DNA from: Mucilaginibacter cryoferens
GTDB lineage: Bacteria; Bacteroidota; Bacteroidia; Sphingobacteriales; Sphingobacteriaceae
Direction of reading: 5' to 3'
Length of the DNA: 64,000 nt
Assembly: GCF_014205845.1 (NCBI RefSeq)
Contig: NZ_JACHCR010000025.1
Location: 1 to 64,000, forward strand
Under the pieces are notes generated by a model. The model did no database searches and was not told the DNA's origin. It was given only the letters and a program-made list of their open reading frames with translations. Below, in pieces: positions 1 to 7,250 of this stretch (positions are counted from its first letter, which is position 1; each line of letters starts with the position of its first letter). A program made the translations under genes and the position numbers.

Positions 1-4
1 AAAC

Positions 5-93
5 GTAGAGGCGCATCACATGCGTCTCACGCATGCAAATCCAACCTTGCAAATCCGATTGTCTGACGGGAGACGCATGTGATGCGCCTCTAC
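5..93. repeat. Perfect 24-bp inverted repeat
   Basis: The arms at 5-28 and 70-93 are exact reverse complements (24 of 24), beginning GTAGAGGCGCATCACATG and separated by 41 bp that contain the word GCAAATCC twice. No gene is present. The layout suits a small non-autonomous palindromic element or REP-like unit; the rest of the genome would show whether it is multicopy. Confidence 0.85.
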
Positions 94-115
94 AAGAATC
101 CCCGTTTGCAATTAC

Positions 116-383
116 GTCATTACTGTTTTTTCCAGGGTAACCCTGGTGCTCCCTTATAATGACATACTTTCAAAGCATTGATTATCAGTATGTATTTTTT
201 TAAACACAACCCCATCGCCACCGTCATTGCGAGGTACGAAGCAATCCCCGACTTACAGAGTAGCTGTGCAAATCCGCCCTGTAATTTGGGGATTGCTTCG
301 TCGTACCTCCTCGCAAGGACGGTCTTTTTTAAGATGTCATTACTGTTTTTTCTGGGTTACCCCCGGTTGTCACTCGCAATGAC
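116..383. repeat. 48-bp imperfect direct repeat pair
   Basis: Units at 116-163 and 336-383 share an exact 16-base beginning (GTCATTACTGTTTTTT) and end in AATGAC, with a GC-rich partly palindromic core that varies between them. The first core reads CCAGGGTAACCCTGG. Each unit starts with GTCATT and ends with AATGAC, so each can close on itself. They bracket the long hairpin at 221-322, giving a nested repeat island. Confidence 0.7.
221..322. repeat. REP-like long imperfect hairpin
   Basis: The left arm at 221-249 (CCGTCATTGCGAGGTACGAA and on) is complementary to the right arm at 288-322, with a short insertion in the right arm. The GTCATTGCGAGG...GCAATCC wording is the kind of dispersed palindromic element seen between genes in many Bacteroidota. 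A shrunken relative occurs at 23294-23319. Confidence 0.7.
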
Positions 384-685
384 GTTAGGATATGTGTTTC
401 ATGAAGGTATAAAAACTTTAATAAACCAAATTTAGACAGCTTCATAGTAATGAAAATTAATTTAATGCCGAAGGTAACCGCGCCACCAATAGGCTGTTGC
501 TAAAAGCCAGTGAAACGGGCATAGTAACGCCCCAATGTTATGCTAAACAGGTTGAAAAATACTGTTTACATAAGCTGTACCCCGCTTTACAAAGGCTTTT
601 GCCCTTTCGCTCTTTTTGGGGGACAGTTGAGGGGCGCTTTTGCCCGCTTGGGTTGTTGATCTTTAAATAGGTGCCGGCTATTAAG
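384..685. other. Gene-free intergenic stretch
   Basis: No supported gene. One 68-codon frame (464-667, plus strand) is open but has no start codon and follows a stop directly, so it may be chance or a decayed remnant. Nothing else stands out before the promoter-like box at 686. Confidence 0.5.
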
Positions 686-693
686 TATATTTG
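686..693 (+). promoter_or_regulatory. Bacteroidota -7 box of lytS
   Basis: TATATTTG matches the Bacteroidota -7 consensus TAnnTTTG exactly and ends 5 bases before the ATG at 699. A transcript from it would start at or within a few bases of the start codon, implying a leaderless or nearly leaderless mRNA. No well-spaced -33 TTG is obvious, so this is a motif-based prediction. Confidence 0.4.
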
Positions 694-698
694 TTTAT

Positions 699-1736
699 AT
701 GCAAGAAAAATTACCCGTAAAACGTTTAAATCGCTTAAGCTGGCTACTGTCGGTAATTATTGGCATTATTTTCTATCTCATTATCTCCCGCAACAGCATT
801 AATGAGCCCGTACTGCCATACACCTTGTTGACGATGGCCGGCATTTTGCTGGTTGGATATGCTGATGTTGGCCTCATGATCATTGTGGCCGGGCGGTTTC
901 CCATCCGATCAAAAAAGTTTACGTTATACCGGCGCCTGCTAACCTTTCCAGCAAGTATACTCATCTACCTTGCTATATGGCCGGTTTTTGCTTGTGTAGC
1001 TCATAAACATTGGTCGTTTTGGGATATTCAATTGTTCCTGGCGTTTGTAGGCTCTGGTGTGGTTATCAATACCATGGTAATGATTCTGCACGATTCTGTT
1101 TTGTTATATGAGCATAAACTGCATAGCGAGTTGGAACTTTCCCGCCTAAAAACGGCCAATGCCGAAGCTACCAACCTATTACTAAAGCAGCAGATACAAC
1201 CCCATTTTTTGTTCAACGCGTTAAACACGCTCAAAGCCCTGTATCATAAAGATTTGCCAACTGCTGATACCTATCTTGTGCACATGGCCAATTTTTTAAG
1301 GGCATCTATATACCACCATACATCTAACGTAGCCAAACTGGAGGATGAAGTAAGTTTGTTGCTCGATTATTTGGAGATGCAGCGCATAAGATTTGGCTCC
1401 GCGCTGGATTGTATTATAACACTGCCCGAAGAAACGTTAAAAACATACTACCTGCCTTCGTTTTCGCTTCAGCCATTGTTGGAGAACGCTATTAAACACA
1501 ATAATTTTACAAGGGAGGAGCCGCTTACCGTAACCATTAGCCAACATGATGATTGGCTGGTGATAAGCAATAACCGGCAAAAGAAAAAGATTAAAGTAGC
1601 TTCAACCAATTATGGCCTGGCTAACCTGGCCGAAAGGTACCGCCTATGGTCGGGCGATGATATTTTGATCAGGGAAGAAGATAACTCGTTTTCGGTAAGT
1701 ATTAAATTATTAAAGGATGAACATCGTAATTATTGA
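699..1736 (+). CDS. LytS-family sensor histidine kinase
   Basis: A 345-residue membrane histidine kinase of the LytS/YehU type (His_kinase domain). The N-terminal third has about four hydrophobic segments (roughly residues 14-150) with no large periplasmic loop. A short helical linker leads to the phosphoacceptor motif QQIQPHFLFNALN, with H169 as the likely phosphorylated residue. The C-terminal half has an ATPase region with LLENAIKHN as the N-box. The gene overlaps the downstream LytTR regulator by 20 bases, so the two are translationally coupled and form a cognate pair. The input is unknown; in this family the membrane domain itself usually senses. The start follows a -7 box almost directly. 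Family assignment is firm. Confidence 0.95.
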   Translation: MQEKLPVKRLNRLSWLLSVIIGIIFYLIISRNSINEPVLPYTLLTMAGILLVGYADVGLMIIVAGRFPIRSKKFTLYRRLLTFPASILIYLAIWPVFACVAHKHWSFWDIQLFLAFVGSGVVINTMVMILHDSVLLYEHKLHSELELSRLKTANAEATNLLLKQQIQPHFLFNALNTLKALYHKDLPTADTYLVHMANFLRASIYHHTSNVAKLEDEVSLLLDYLEMQRIRFGSALDCIITLPEETLKTYYLPSFSLQPLLENAIKHNNFTREEPLTVTISQHDDWLVISNNRQKKKIKVASTNYGLANLAERYRLWSGDDILIREEDNSFSVSIKLLKDEHRNY

Positions 1737-2481
1737 AGATGAAGGCCTGGTTGCCGACGATCTGGAATTGAATATCAGGAAACTGATGGATGAGCCGGTA
1801 GATATAGTGCAAATAAAATCGGTAAAAGAGGGGATAGCTTATTTTAAAAAGGCAGATGCCCCGGATCTTATTTTTAGCGATATTCAACTGGGCGATGGGC
1901 TAAGTTTTGAAATTTTTATTGCCGGATTAGTTTCTGTGCCCGTAGTTTTTTGTACTGCTTATGATGAGTACGCATTAGATGCGTTTAAAGCCAACGGAAT
2001 AGATTACATTCTAAAACCATTTACCAGCCAAACACTTAATACTGCGCTCCAAAAGTACAAACAGCTAAAACAACTGTTTTCAACAGATCAAACACCGCAA
2101 TACGAAGCGCTGATACAGATGCTTACAGGTAAAGAAACGCAAAAGGCGGCCTCTGTTTTGGTTTATCACCAGGATAAGATCATTCCGGTTGATTTGAATG
2201 ATATAGCCATGTTTTACCTGGCTAATGAAATTACGCACCTGCTTACTTTTTCGGGCAAAACCTTTTATCCCAATAAAAATCTCGACGAGCTGGAACGCAT
2301 TTCGGGCAATTACTTTTTTAGGGCAAACAGGCAATACCTGGTTTGCCGGAAAGCCATTACAGATGTATCCAACTTTTTCTCCCGCAAGCTTTCTATAAAC
2401 CTGAATGTGCCCTTTCCCGAAAAGGTAATTGTAAGCAAAGGGAAAGCACCTCAATTTTTAAGCTGGCTTGCTAAGGGTTGA
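1717..2481 (+). CDS. LytTR-family response regulator
   Basis: A 254-residue response regulator and partner of the kinase it overlaps. The receiver domain spans about residues 1-120, with acidic residues near E7/D8, the phosphoacceptor D55 in LIFSDIQLG, and the signature lysine in GIDYILKPF. The C-terminal part (about 150-254) is a LytTR DNA-binding domain, seen in the run through FYLANEITHLLTF and FRANRQYLVCRKAI. LytTR domains bind short direct repeats upstream of targets; no target can be named from this window. The overlapping start ATG gives MNIVIIEDEG, a normal receiver beginning. A 58-base pyrimidine tract follows the stop. Confidence 0.95.
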   Translation: MNIVIIEDEGLVADDLELNIRKLMDEPVDIVQIKSVKEGIAYFKKADAPDLIFSDIQLGDGLSFEIFIAGLVSVPVVFCTAYDEYALDAFKANGIDYILKPFTSQTLNTALQKYKQLKQLFSTDQTPQYEALIQMLTGKETQKAASVLVYHQDKIIPVDLNDIAMFYLANEITHLLTFSGKTFYPNKNLDELERISGNYFFRANRQYLVCRKAITDVSNFFSRKLSINLNVPFPEKVIVSKGKAPQFLSWLAKG

Positions 2482-2817
2482 TTTTTAACTATTATTGCCT
2501 TTTTTTTCTCTTTTTCTTCTCCTTTTCTTCTCCTTTTTTCTTCTCTTTTTCTTTCATCTGCCGGACATTGTTATCTGCCGTCAACAGAGATCAATTTTGA
2601 CTTGGAAGATTGCGGCAAAACATTGAGGCTTAAAGGCGACGGATTTTGTCCGTCAAACATTATTCAAATATTTGCCAATCGGGGGCTTTGAATGCTATTT
2701 ATTAGAATAACTATTTTTAGTTTTAAAGCAATTACCGGGTAATTGTCCGGCTGCAAAATAAAATTAATTGGTCCGAACATCAGCCGGTAGTATTTGTTTA
2801 ACTAAAAAAGAAACAAC
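2482..2817. other. Intergenic with 58-nt pyrimidine tract
   Basis: No gene. Positions 2498-2555 are an uninterrupted run of C and T (58 bases), so the minus strand is all purine. Further on, GACGGA (2638-2643) and TCCGTC (2649-2654) form a small hairpin without a T-run. The remainder is AT-rich leader for the cupin gene. Confidence 0.6.
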
Positions 2818-3213
2818 ATGGAAATTATACGTAGCGGCTCACAACCTTCGGGCAAAGGCCCCGCAGCATATTTTACAGGAACGGTAAGGATAGATCCACT
2901 TATCAATCCGCCAGAACCTTCACGCGTGGCTATGGCATTGGTAACTTTTGAGCCTGGTGCGCGTACGGCCTGGCATACACATCCGTTTGGCCAAACATTA
3001 ATTGTAACCGCAGGGGCAGGCTGGGTACAGCGCGATGGCGATGCAAGGCAGGACATTCGCCAGGGCGATGTGGTGTATTTTTTGCCGGGCGAAAAGCATT
3101 GGCATGGGGCAACTACTACCACCGCAATGAGCCATATAGCCATACAGGAGAAGCTAAACGGTTCGCCGGTAGATTGGATGGAGCAGGTTACCGACGAGCA
3201 ATATAGTAAATAA
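2818..3213 (+). CDS. Cupin, hydroxynitrile-lyase-like
   Basis: A 131-residue single-domain cupin with no signal peptide, so cytoplasmic. Motif 1 is [20 protein letters not shown] and motif 2 is [16 protein letters not shown]. The likely metal ligands are H53, H55, Q59 and H94, the same residues and numbering I recall for the Mn-dependent (R)-mandelonitrile lyase of Granulicella tundricola. A40, V42 and Q110, known active-site positions there, are also present, as is the C-terminal phrase [11 protein letters not shown]. Those enzymes split or form cyanohydrins in vitro, but the physiological role of the family is unclear. The gene stands alone and is followed by a terminator. A carboxymuconolactone-decarboxylase-type cupin label would also be seen for such proteins. 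Confidence 0.85.
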   Translation: MEIIRSGSQPSGKGPAAYFTGTVRIDPLINPPEPSRVAMALVTFEPGARTAWHTHPFGQTLIVTAGAGWVQRDGDARQDIRQGDVVYFLPGEKHWHGATTTTAMSHIAIQEKLNGSPVDWMEQVTDEQYSK

Positions 3214-3232
3214 ACGAGTGTGCCGGATATTG

Positions 3233-3272
3233 AAATGCCCCTTTTGTAATTAAATTACGGAAGGGGCATTTT
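3233..3272. terminator. Terminator after cupin gene
   Basis: AAATGCCCCTT (3233-3243) pairs with AAGGGGCATTT (3261-3271) around an AT-rich loop that can itself partly pair (TGTAA/TTAC). The arms supply A- and T-runs on both sides, so it could act for the cupin gene and for the convergent exporter gene. Confidence 0.75.
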
Positions 3273-3370
3273 AATACTCAATAAAAATAGCATTTTTCTT
3301 CAAGGAGGCGTAAAGAGCCTGGAGTAGGATACAACGTGATGAGAACACTCATCACTTGCCGGGTTCTTTA

Positions 3371-4495
3371 TTATTCTGTAGTTTCCGCCGGTTCATCTTT
3401 TACCACCACCTTTTTTGCCAGCCGGTTTTGTTTATGTTCTTCGTCGCCTAAAATGATGCCCCAGGGTTTCAGGCTTTCTACCCTGTCGAAAATAATTTTT
3501 AGTACAGCAATAACGGGGATAGACAGAAACATGCCCGGGATACCCCAAACCATTTCGCCAATAATAACTCCCAATACTGTGATAAGCGCGTTTATCCTCA
3601 CCTTGGAACCCACTATCACCGGCAGCAGCACGTTACTATCAATAAGGTGGGTAACTACCAAAGTTATCATCACATAAATTACGGTGCTTTGTGCCGGCGC
3701 TGTGGCAAACGTTACCGCCGAGCTAACGATCAACGCGGTAAAAATGCCGATATAAGGAATGATGTTAAATAAGCCGGTGATAAGCCCCAGTAATATGGCG
3801 TATTTTACACCCAGCATCATAAAAACAACACTTACCACGGTTGCTACAATGGCCATTTCTATAAGCAGGCCGATGATGTACTTGCGGATAATAAACTGCA
3901 CCTTTTCAATAATATCATGTACCATAAGTTTATTTTCGTCGCCAAAAACCGACTCCAGAAAGCGCATGATAAGTTTGCGGTAAAGCAAAAAGAAAAAAGT
4001 ATAGATAAACGTAAATACCAAAAACAGCAGGATGGACGATAGGGATAATAAAGTTGCCCCTACCACCGAACCGCCCGAAGCTACCACCTTATCGGTGGTG
4101 TTGGCCACAAAAGTTAGCTGCTTGTGCCTGGTTACATGAAAGCTGGACCGAATCCAATCCATGATATCGTTTTGCGATTTATGCAGCTGGTCTTGAAACT
4201 GTGGCCAATCGCTGGCTAAACTTGATACCTGCGTGCCAATTACATACAGCAAGCCACCAATACAGGCCAACAGGCTTAATACGGCCAGCATAGAAGCCGC
4301 GCTGCGGGGCAGGCGCAGTTTGTTTTCCAGGAAAGCCGCGAAAGGCAATAGCAGGATGGAAAATAAACAAGAAAATATCAGTGGTGATAGAATTTCCTTA
4401 GCCACTATCACAATGTATACCAATGCAATGAGGCTGAATAATACGGATGCCAGTTTTACATAAAATGGCATCCCCTTAAATTGCTGTACAGTCAT
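3371..4495 (-). CDS. AI-2E family transporter
   Basis: A 374-residue polytopic membrane protein of the AI-2E (PerM/YdiK/TqsA, formerly UPF0118) family. Hydrophobic segments lie near residues 13-55, 65-85, 150-175, 205-235 and through 235-330. A soluble stretch after the third segment and the conserved closing region GEMVWGIPGMFLSIPVIAVLKI are typical. The C-terminal tail is charged and cytoplasmic. Family members export small solutes, and only some are linked to autoinducer-2, so the substrate is open. It follows the 56-residue lipoprotein gene by 15 bases on the same strand, probably as one transcript. Convergent with the cupin gene. Confidence 0.92.
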   Translation of the reverse strand: MTVQQFKGMPFYVKLASVLFSLIALVYIVIVAKEILSPLIFSCLFSILLLPFAAFLENKLRLPRSAASMLAVLSLLACIGGLLYVIGTQVSSLASDWPQFQDQLHKSQNDIMDWIRSSFHVTRHKQLTFVANTTDKVVASGGSVVGATLLSLSSILLFLVFTFIYTFFFLLYRKLIMRFLESVFGDENKLMVHDIIEKVQFIIRKYIIGLLIEMAIVATVVSVVFMMLGVKYAILLGLITGLFNIIPYIGIFTALIVSSAVTFATAPAQSTVIYVMITLVVTHLIDSNVLLPVIVGSKVRINALITVLGVIIGEMVWGIPGMFLSIPVIAVLKIIFDRVESLKPWGIILGDEEHKQNRLAKKVVVKDEPAETTE

Positions 4496-4510
4496 TTTTC
4501 TACCGGCTTA

Positions 4511-4681
4511 TTAGCTTTTACCGCGGAACATAGAAACTATCCAGATGATGATGGCGATAACAACAACTACCGCCAGGATGCCCACAACAGCACCTGCTTT
4601 AAAAATGCCGCCGATAACCGCGCAACTGTTTAAAACAGTCATTAATAATACCAGTAGTGAGGGAATGTAAAATTTTTTCAT
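4511..4681 (-). CDS. 56-residue membrane lipoprotein
   Basis: A short gene read from the sequence: ATG at 4681, TAA at 4511-4513, 56 residues. The N-terminus MKKFYIPSLLVLLMTVLNSC ends in a lipobox-like LNSC with Cys20. It is followed by a second hydrophobic stretch (residues 31-49, AVVGILAVVVVIAIIIWIV) and a short basic tail (MFRGKS). If Cys20 is lipidated, the mature protein is about 37 residues with one membrane helix, an odd topology. It lies 15 bases before the AI-2E transporter gene on the same strand, suggesting a small partner or an independent stress-type membrane peptide. I recognise no characterised family. Its AT-rich upstream region runs to the divergent upp. Confidence 0.7.
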   Translation of the reverse strand: MKKFYIPSLLVLLMTVLNSCAVIGGIFKAGAVVGILAVVVVIAIIIWIVSMFRGKS

Positions 4682-4888
4682 TTGATTTTCTATTTTAATC
4701 GGAGTGAATGGGGAGATAACATTTGCCCCCCGCGGTTTGTTTTATTGTTGCATCAAACTATTTTTTTGAGTGATTGGTTAGTATGTAGACAAATGCTTAA
4801 AAGTAAATAGTTATCCTAATATTGATCATTGGGGTAAACCGCTTTGTGAAGAAATAATTAACTGTGCTTTAATCCCAAATTAATCGTC

Positions 4889-4917
4889 TTGCTTTCGGTT
4901 AAAAAGATTTAAATTTA
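4889..4917 (+). promoter_or_regulatory. Putative upp promoter
   Basis: TTG (4889-4891) lies 18 bases before TAAATTTA (4910-4917), a spacing and sequence close to the Bacteroidota -33/-7 pattern (TTG, TAnnTTTG). The ATG of upp is at 4921, so the transcript would have almost no leader. Motif-based only. Confidence 0.35.
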
Positions 4918-4920
4918 AGC

Positions 4921-5565
4921 ATGATTTTCGTCCTCAATAAAACCAATACCATTGCCAACCAGTTTTTGGCCGAGTTACGTGATGCTGTAATTCAACAGGA
5001 TAAAGCTCGCTTTCGCCGTAACCAGGAAAAACTGGGCGAAATTTTGGCGTACGAACTGAGCAAGACGTTGCATTATGAACCTAAAGATGTACAAACACCT
5101 TTAGGAATAGCCAATATTAACGTACCGGCAGATCAGCCTGTATTAGGTACCATCCTGCGGGCCGGATTACCCTTTCATCAAGGTTTTATGCATTATTTCG
5201 ATCAGTCCGAATCGGCGTTTATAACCGCTTACCGTAAGGTAAAAAGGGGAGGGGATTTCAATATCCAGGTTGATCATATCTCTACGCCCAACCTCGACGA
5301 TAAGATCCTCATTTTGTGCGATACCATGCTGGCAACCGGCCAAAGCCTGGTATCGGTTTGTAAAGAATTACAGGCCCAGTACCGGATAAAAGAATTGCAT
5401 ATTGCCGCCGTAATTGCCAGCACAGTTGGCATAGCACATGTACGTGCAAACCTGCCCAAAGCAAAACTATGGATATGCGCGATTGACGAGGAAATGACCA
5501 GCAAGGCTTACATTGTACCCGGCCTGGGCGACGCCGGCGATCTGGCATTTGGGGAGAAGGTGTGA
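4921..5565 (+). CDS. upp: Uracil phosphoribosyltransferase
   Basis: A 214-residue enzyme of pyrimidine salvage, converting uracil and PRPP to UMP in the cytosol. The PRPP-binding loop reads ILCDTMLATGQSLVS; most homologues have DPMLATGGS, so the Pro-to-Thr and Gly-to-Gln changes are local variants. The uracil-binding end GLGDAGDLAFGEKV is preserved. Early features such as TILRAGLPFHQGFMHYF (about residues 79-95) are also typical. Length is normal. It is transcribed alone, back to back with the lipoprotein/exporter pair, and its downstream neighbour is convergent. Confidence 0.95.
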   Translation: MIFVLNKTNTIANQFLAELRDAVIQQDKARFRRNQEKLGEILAYELSKTLHYEPKDVQTPLGIANINVPADQPVLGTILRAGLPFHQGFMHYFDQSESAFITAYRKVKRGGDFNIQVDHISTPNLDDKILILCDTMLATGQSLVSVCKELQAQYRIKELHIAAVIASTVGIAHVRANLPKAKLWICAIDEEMTSKAYIVPGLGDAGDLAFGEKV

Positions 5566-5680
5566 AAAAGCGATCTCGAGATTTAGATGTTAGATTTTTA
5601 ATATCTAATTGTTTTCAGTGATGTTAAAGAAGGCGTCGCCGTTTCTGATTTAGTTTCACTTTTAAAATGATATATTTTAG

Positions 5681-5721
5681 TTAAAAAAAGAGAGGCTGGT
5701 CCCTTTCGGGGCAGCCTCTCT
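5681..5721 (-). terminator. Terminator of susCD operon
   Basis: AGAGGCTG(GTCCC) at 5691-5703 pairs with (GGGG)CAGCCTCT up to 5720, with a small TTTC loop. On the minus strand the stem is followed by a T-run (plus-strand A-run 5683-5689), a good intrinsic terminator for the SusC/SusD transcript 35 bases after the susD stop. It may also stop upp transcripts. Confidence 0.8.
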
Positions 5722-5755
5722 GGTAATAAGCATAGGTTACGTAAAAAATATAAGC

Positions 5756-7240
5756 CTAATAGCCATCATTCTGTATCAATACAGGTGCGTTCCTGTCTAT
5801 CTCAGGTTGAGGTATAGGCCAAAAGTCGAAGTTGTTTTTGTAAATAGTTTTGGTTGCCGGCATTAATGGATTTTGGATAAAGCCATTAAGTTTGGTTGTA
5901 GCCATTCCCCATCTGCGCAGGTCGAAATAGCGTAGGCCTTCTAATGCAAATTCTACTCTCCGCTCGTGCTGTATTTTAGTGCGCATATCTGCCTGTGATA
6001 AACCAGCAGGTAAAGCGGGCATATTAACGCCGGGCCTTGCACGTACTTCATTAATTTGTTGGTAAACACTGGCATCGGGGCCAACAGCTTCATTCTGCGC
6101 TTCGGCATACATCAGCTTAATATCGGCATAACGTAACCAAACATAATCCTGGTCGTCAAGTAAACCTGGTTGCGGATTAACAAGTTTGGGGTCGAGCCAT
6201 TTTTTTGAAGGGTAAAAGCCGGCAGTCCAGTTATTAACACCTGGTTTACCAACCGTGCCGGGGAATGGCCACCCCTGGGCTGGGGTATCTCCAGGGAAAA
6301 AGAAGGTCATTTTTTCTCTTGGGTCGTTCGCTTCATATTCGTTTATCATATCCTGCGTGCCTTGTAAATCAACATAGCCGGCCAATATCAGGATCATAGT
6401 AAGCGAGTTTGGATGCGGAATAGTAGGAGCTTGAAATTGTACTGAAAACATAATTTCGGGACTGCTTTGCTGATCGGGTTTGTAAAAGTTTGATGGGTAA
6501 TTATTGTTTAACGAAAACAGACCGCCATCAATAATCGTTTTGGCCATGGCCGCCGCATCTGCATATCTTTTTTCAAACAGCAACATTCTTACCATTATAC
6601 CCTGGGCTGATGCCTTTACCACGTGCCCATTGGTATACTTTTGATCTGGCAGGGATGCTATAGCCTGTGTAAGATCGGCTTCTACCTGTTTTAATACATC
6701 CGCACGTGTAGATTTACTCACCTTGGTCTTAAAATCAGATGTGATAGGGTCGGCTGTTAAAACCGGGACGTTACCATAGGTTTCTGCCAATAAAAAGTAG
6801 TTAAAGCCTCGTATAAAATAGGCTTCTCCTTTATACTCATTTAGCTTATCGCCGGTTAATACTTTATCTACATTGGCCAAAAAAGTATTGCTTGCCGCTA
6901 TGCCTTTATAAGCATTAATGTATAAACTACTACCACCGTCGCCTATAAAACCTCCGCTGGTAGGGGTTAGCCCCGCAATAAGCGCCTGTTGGGCGCCTGC
7001 CTGGTTATTTTGAGTGTACGAATCATCACTAAAGTTTTCGTACCACATAGGCGCGTAGGTGGATATTTGCCCGTTTTGCCCATAAAGGGTTGCATAAATA
7101 CCGGTAAGGGCCAGGTCGGCATCTGCAGGAGTTTTCCAGAATGTGGCGTTTGATAATTTATCCGGAGGAGTTAGATCCAGCTTTTTGCAGGATGCGAAGC
7201 AAATCACAGCTGCAATAAATATCATGATATGTTTTTTCAT
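5756..7240 (-). CDS. SusD/RagB nutrient-binding lipoprotein
   Basis: A 494-residue outer-membrane lipoprotein that forms the lid of a SusC-type transporter and captures the ligand at the cell surface. The N-terminus has a signal peptide with lipobox FASC (Cys18) followed by KKLDLTPPD, typical of SusD proteins. TPR-like helical regions such as AYFIRGFNYFLLAETYGNVPVL and the C-terminal motif VEFALEGLRYFDLRRWG are diagnostic. It begins 10 bases after susC and ends at a clear terminator, so it is the last gene of the operon. No glycosidase, peptidase or sulfatase gene is adjacent, so the substrate cannot be inferred. Confidence 0.95.
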   Translation of the reverse strand: MKKHIMIFIAAVICFASCKKLDLTPPDKLSNATFWKTPADADLALTGIYATLYGQNGQISTYAPMWYENFSDDSYTQNNQAGAQQALIAGLTPTSGGFIGDGGSSLYINAYKGIAASNTFLANVDKVLTGDKLNEYKGEAYFIRGFNYFLLAETYGNVPVLTADPITSDFKTKVSKSTRADVLKQVEADLTQAIASLPDQKYTNGHVVKASAQGIMVRMLLFEKRYADAAAMAKTIIDGGLFSLNNNYPSNFYKPDQQSSPEIMFSVQFQAPTIPHPNSLTMILILAGYVDLQGTQDMINEYEANDPREKMTFFFPGDTPAQGWPFPGTVGKPGVNNWTAGFYPSKKWLDPKLVNPQPGLLDDQDYVWLRYADIKLMYAEAQNEAVGPDASVYQQINEVRARPGVNMPALPAGLSQADMRTKIQHERRVEFALEGLRYFDLRRWGMATTKLNGFIQNPLMPATKTIYKNNFDFWPIPQPEIDRNAPVLIQNDGY

Positions 7241-7250
7241 TGTTTTTTAA

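Noticed and set aside
178..435. 85-codon open frame on the plus strand near the left edge
   Set aside because: It lies across the REP-like hairpin and the second 48-bp repeat. The protein has no recognisable features, and the repeats explain its presence.
464..670. 68-codon stretch without a stop upstream of the LytS gene
   Set aside because: It has no start codon and begins right after a stop. A run of this length can arise by chance.
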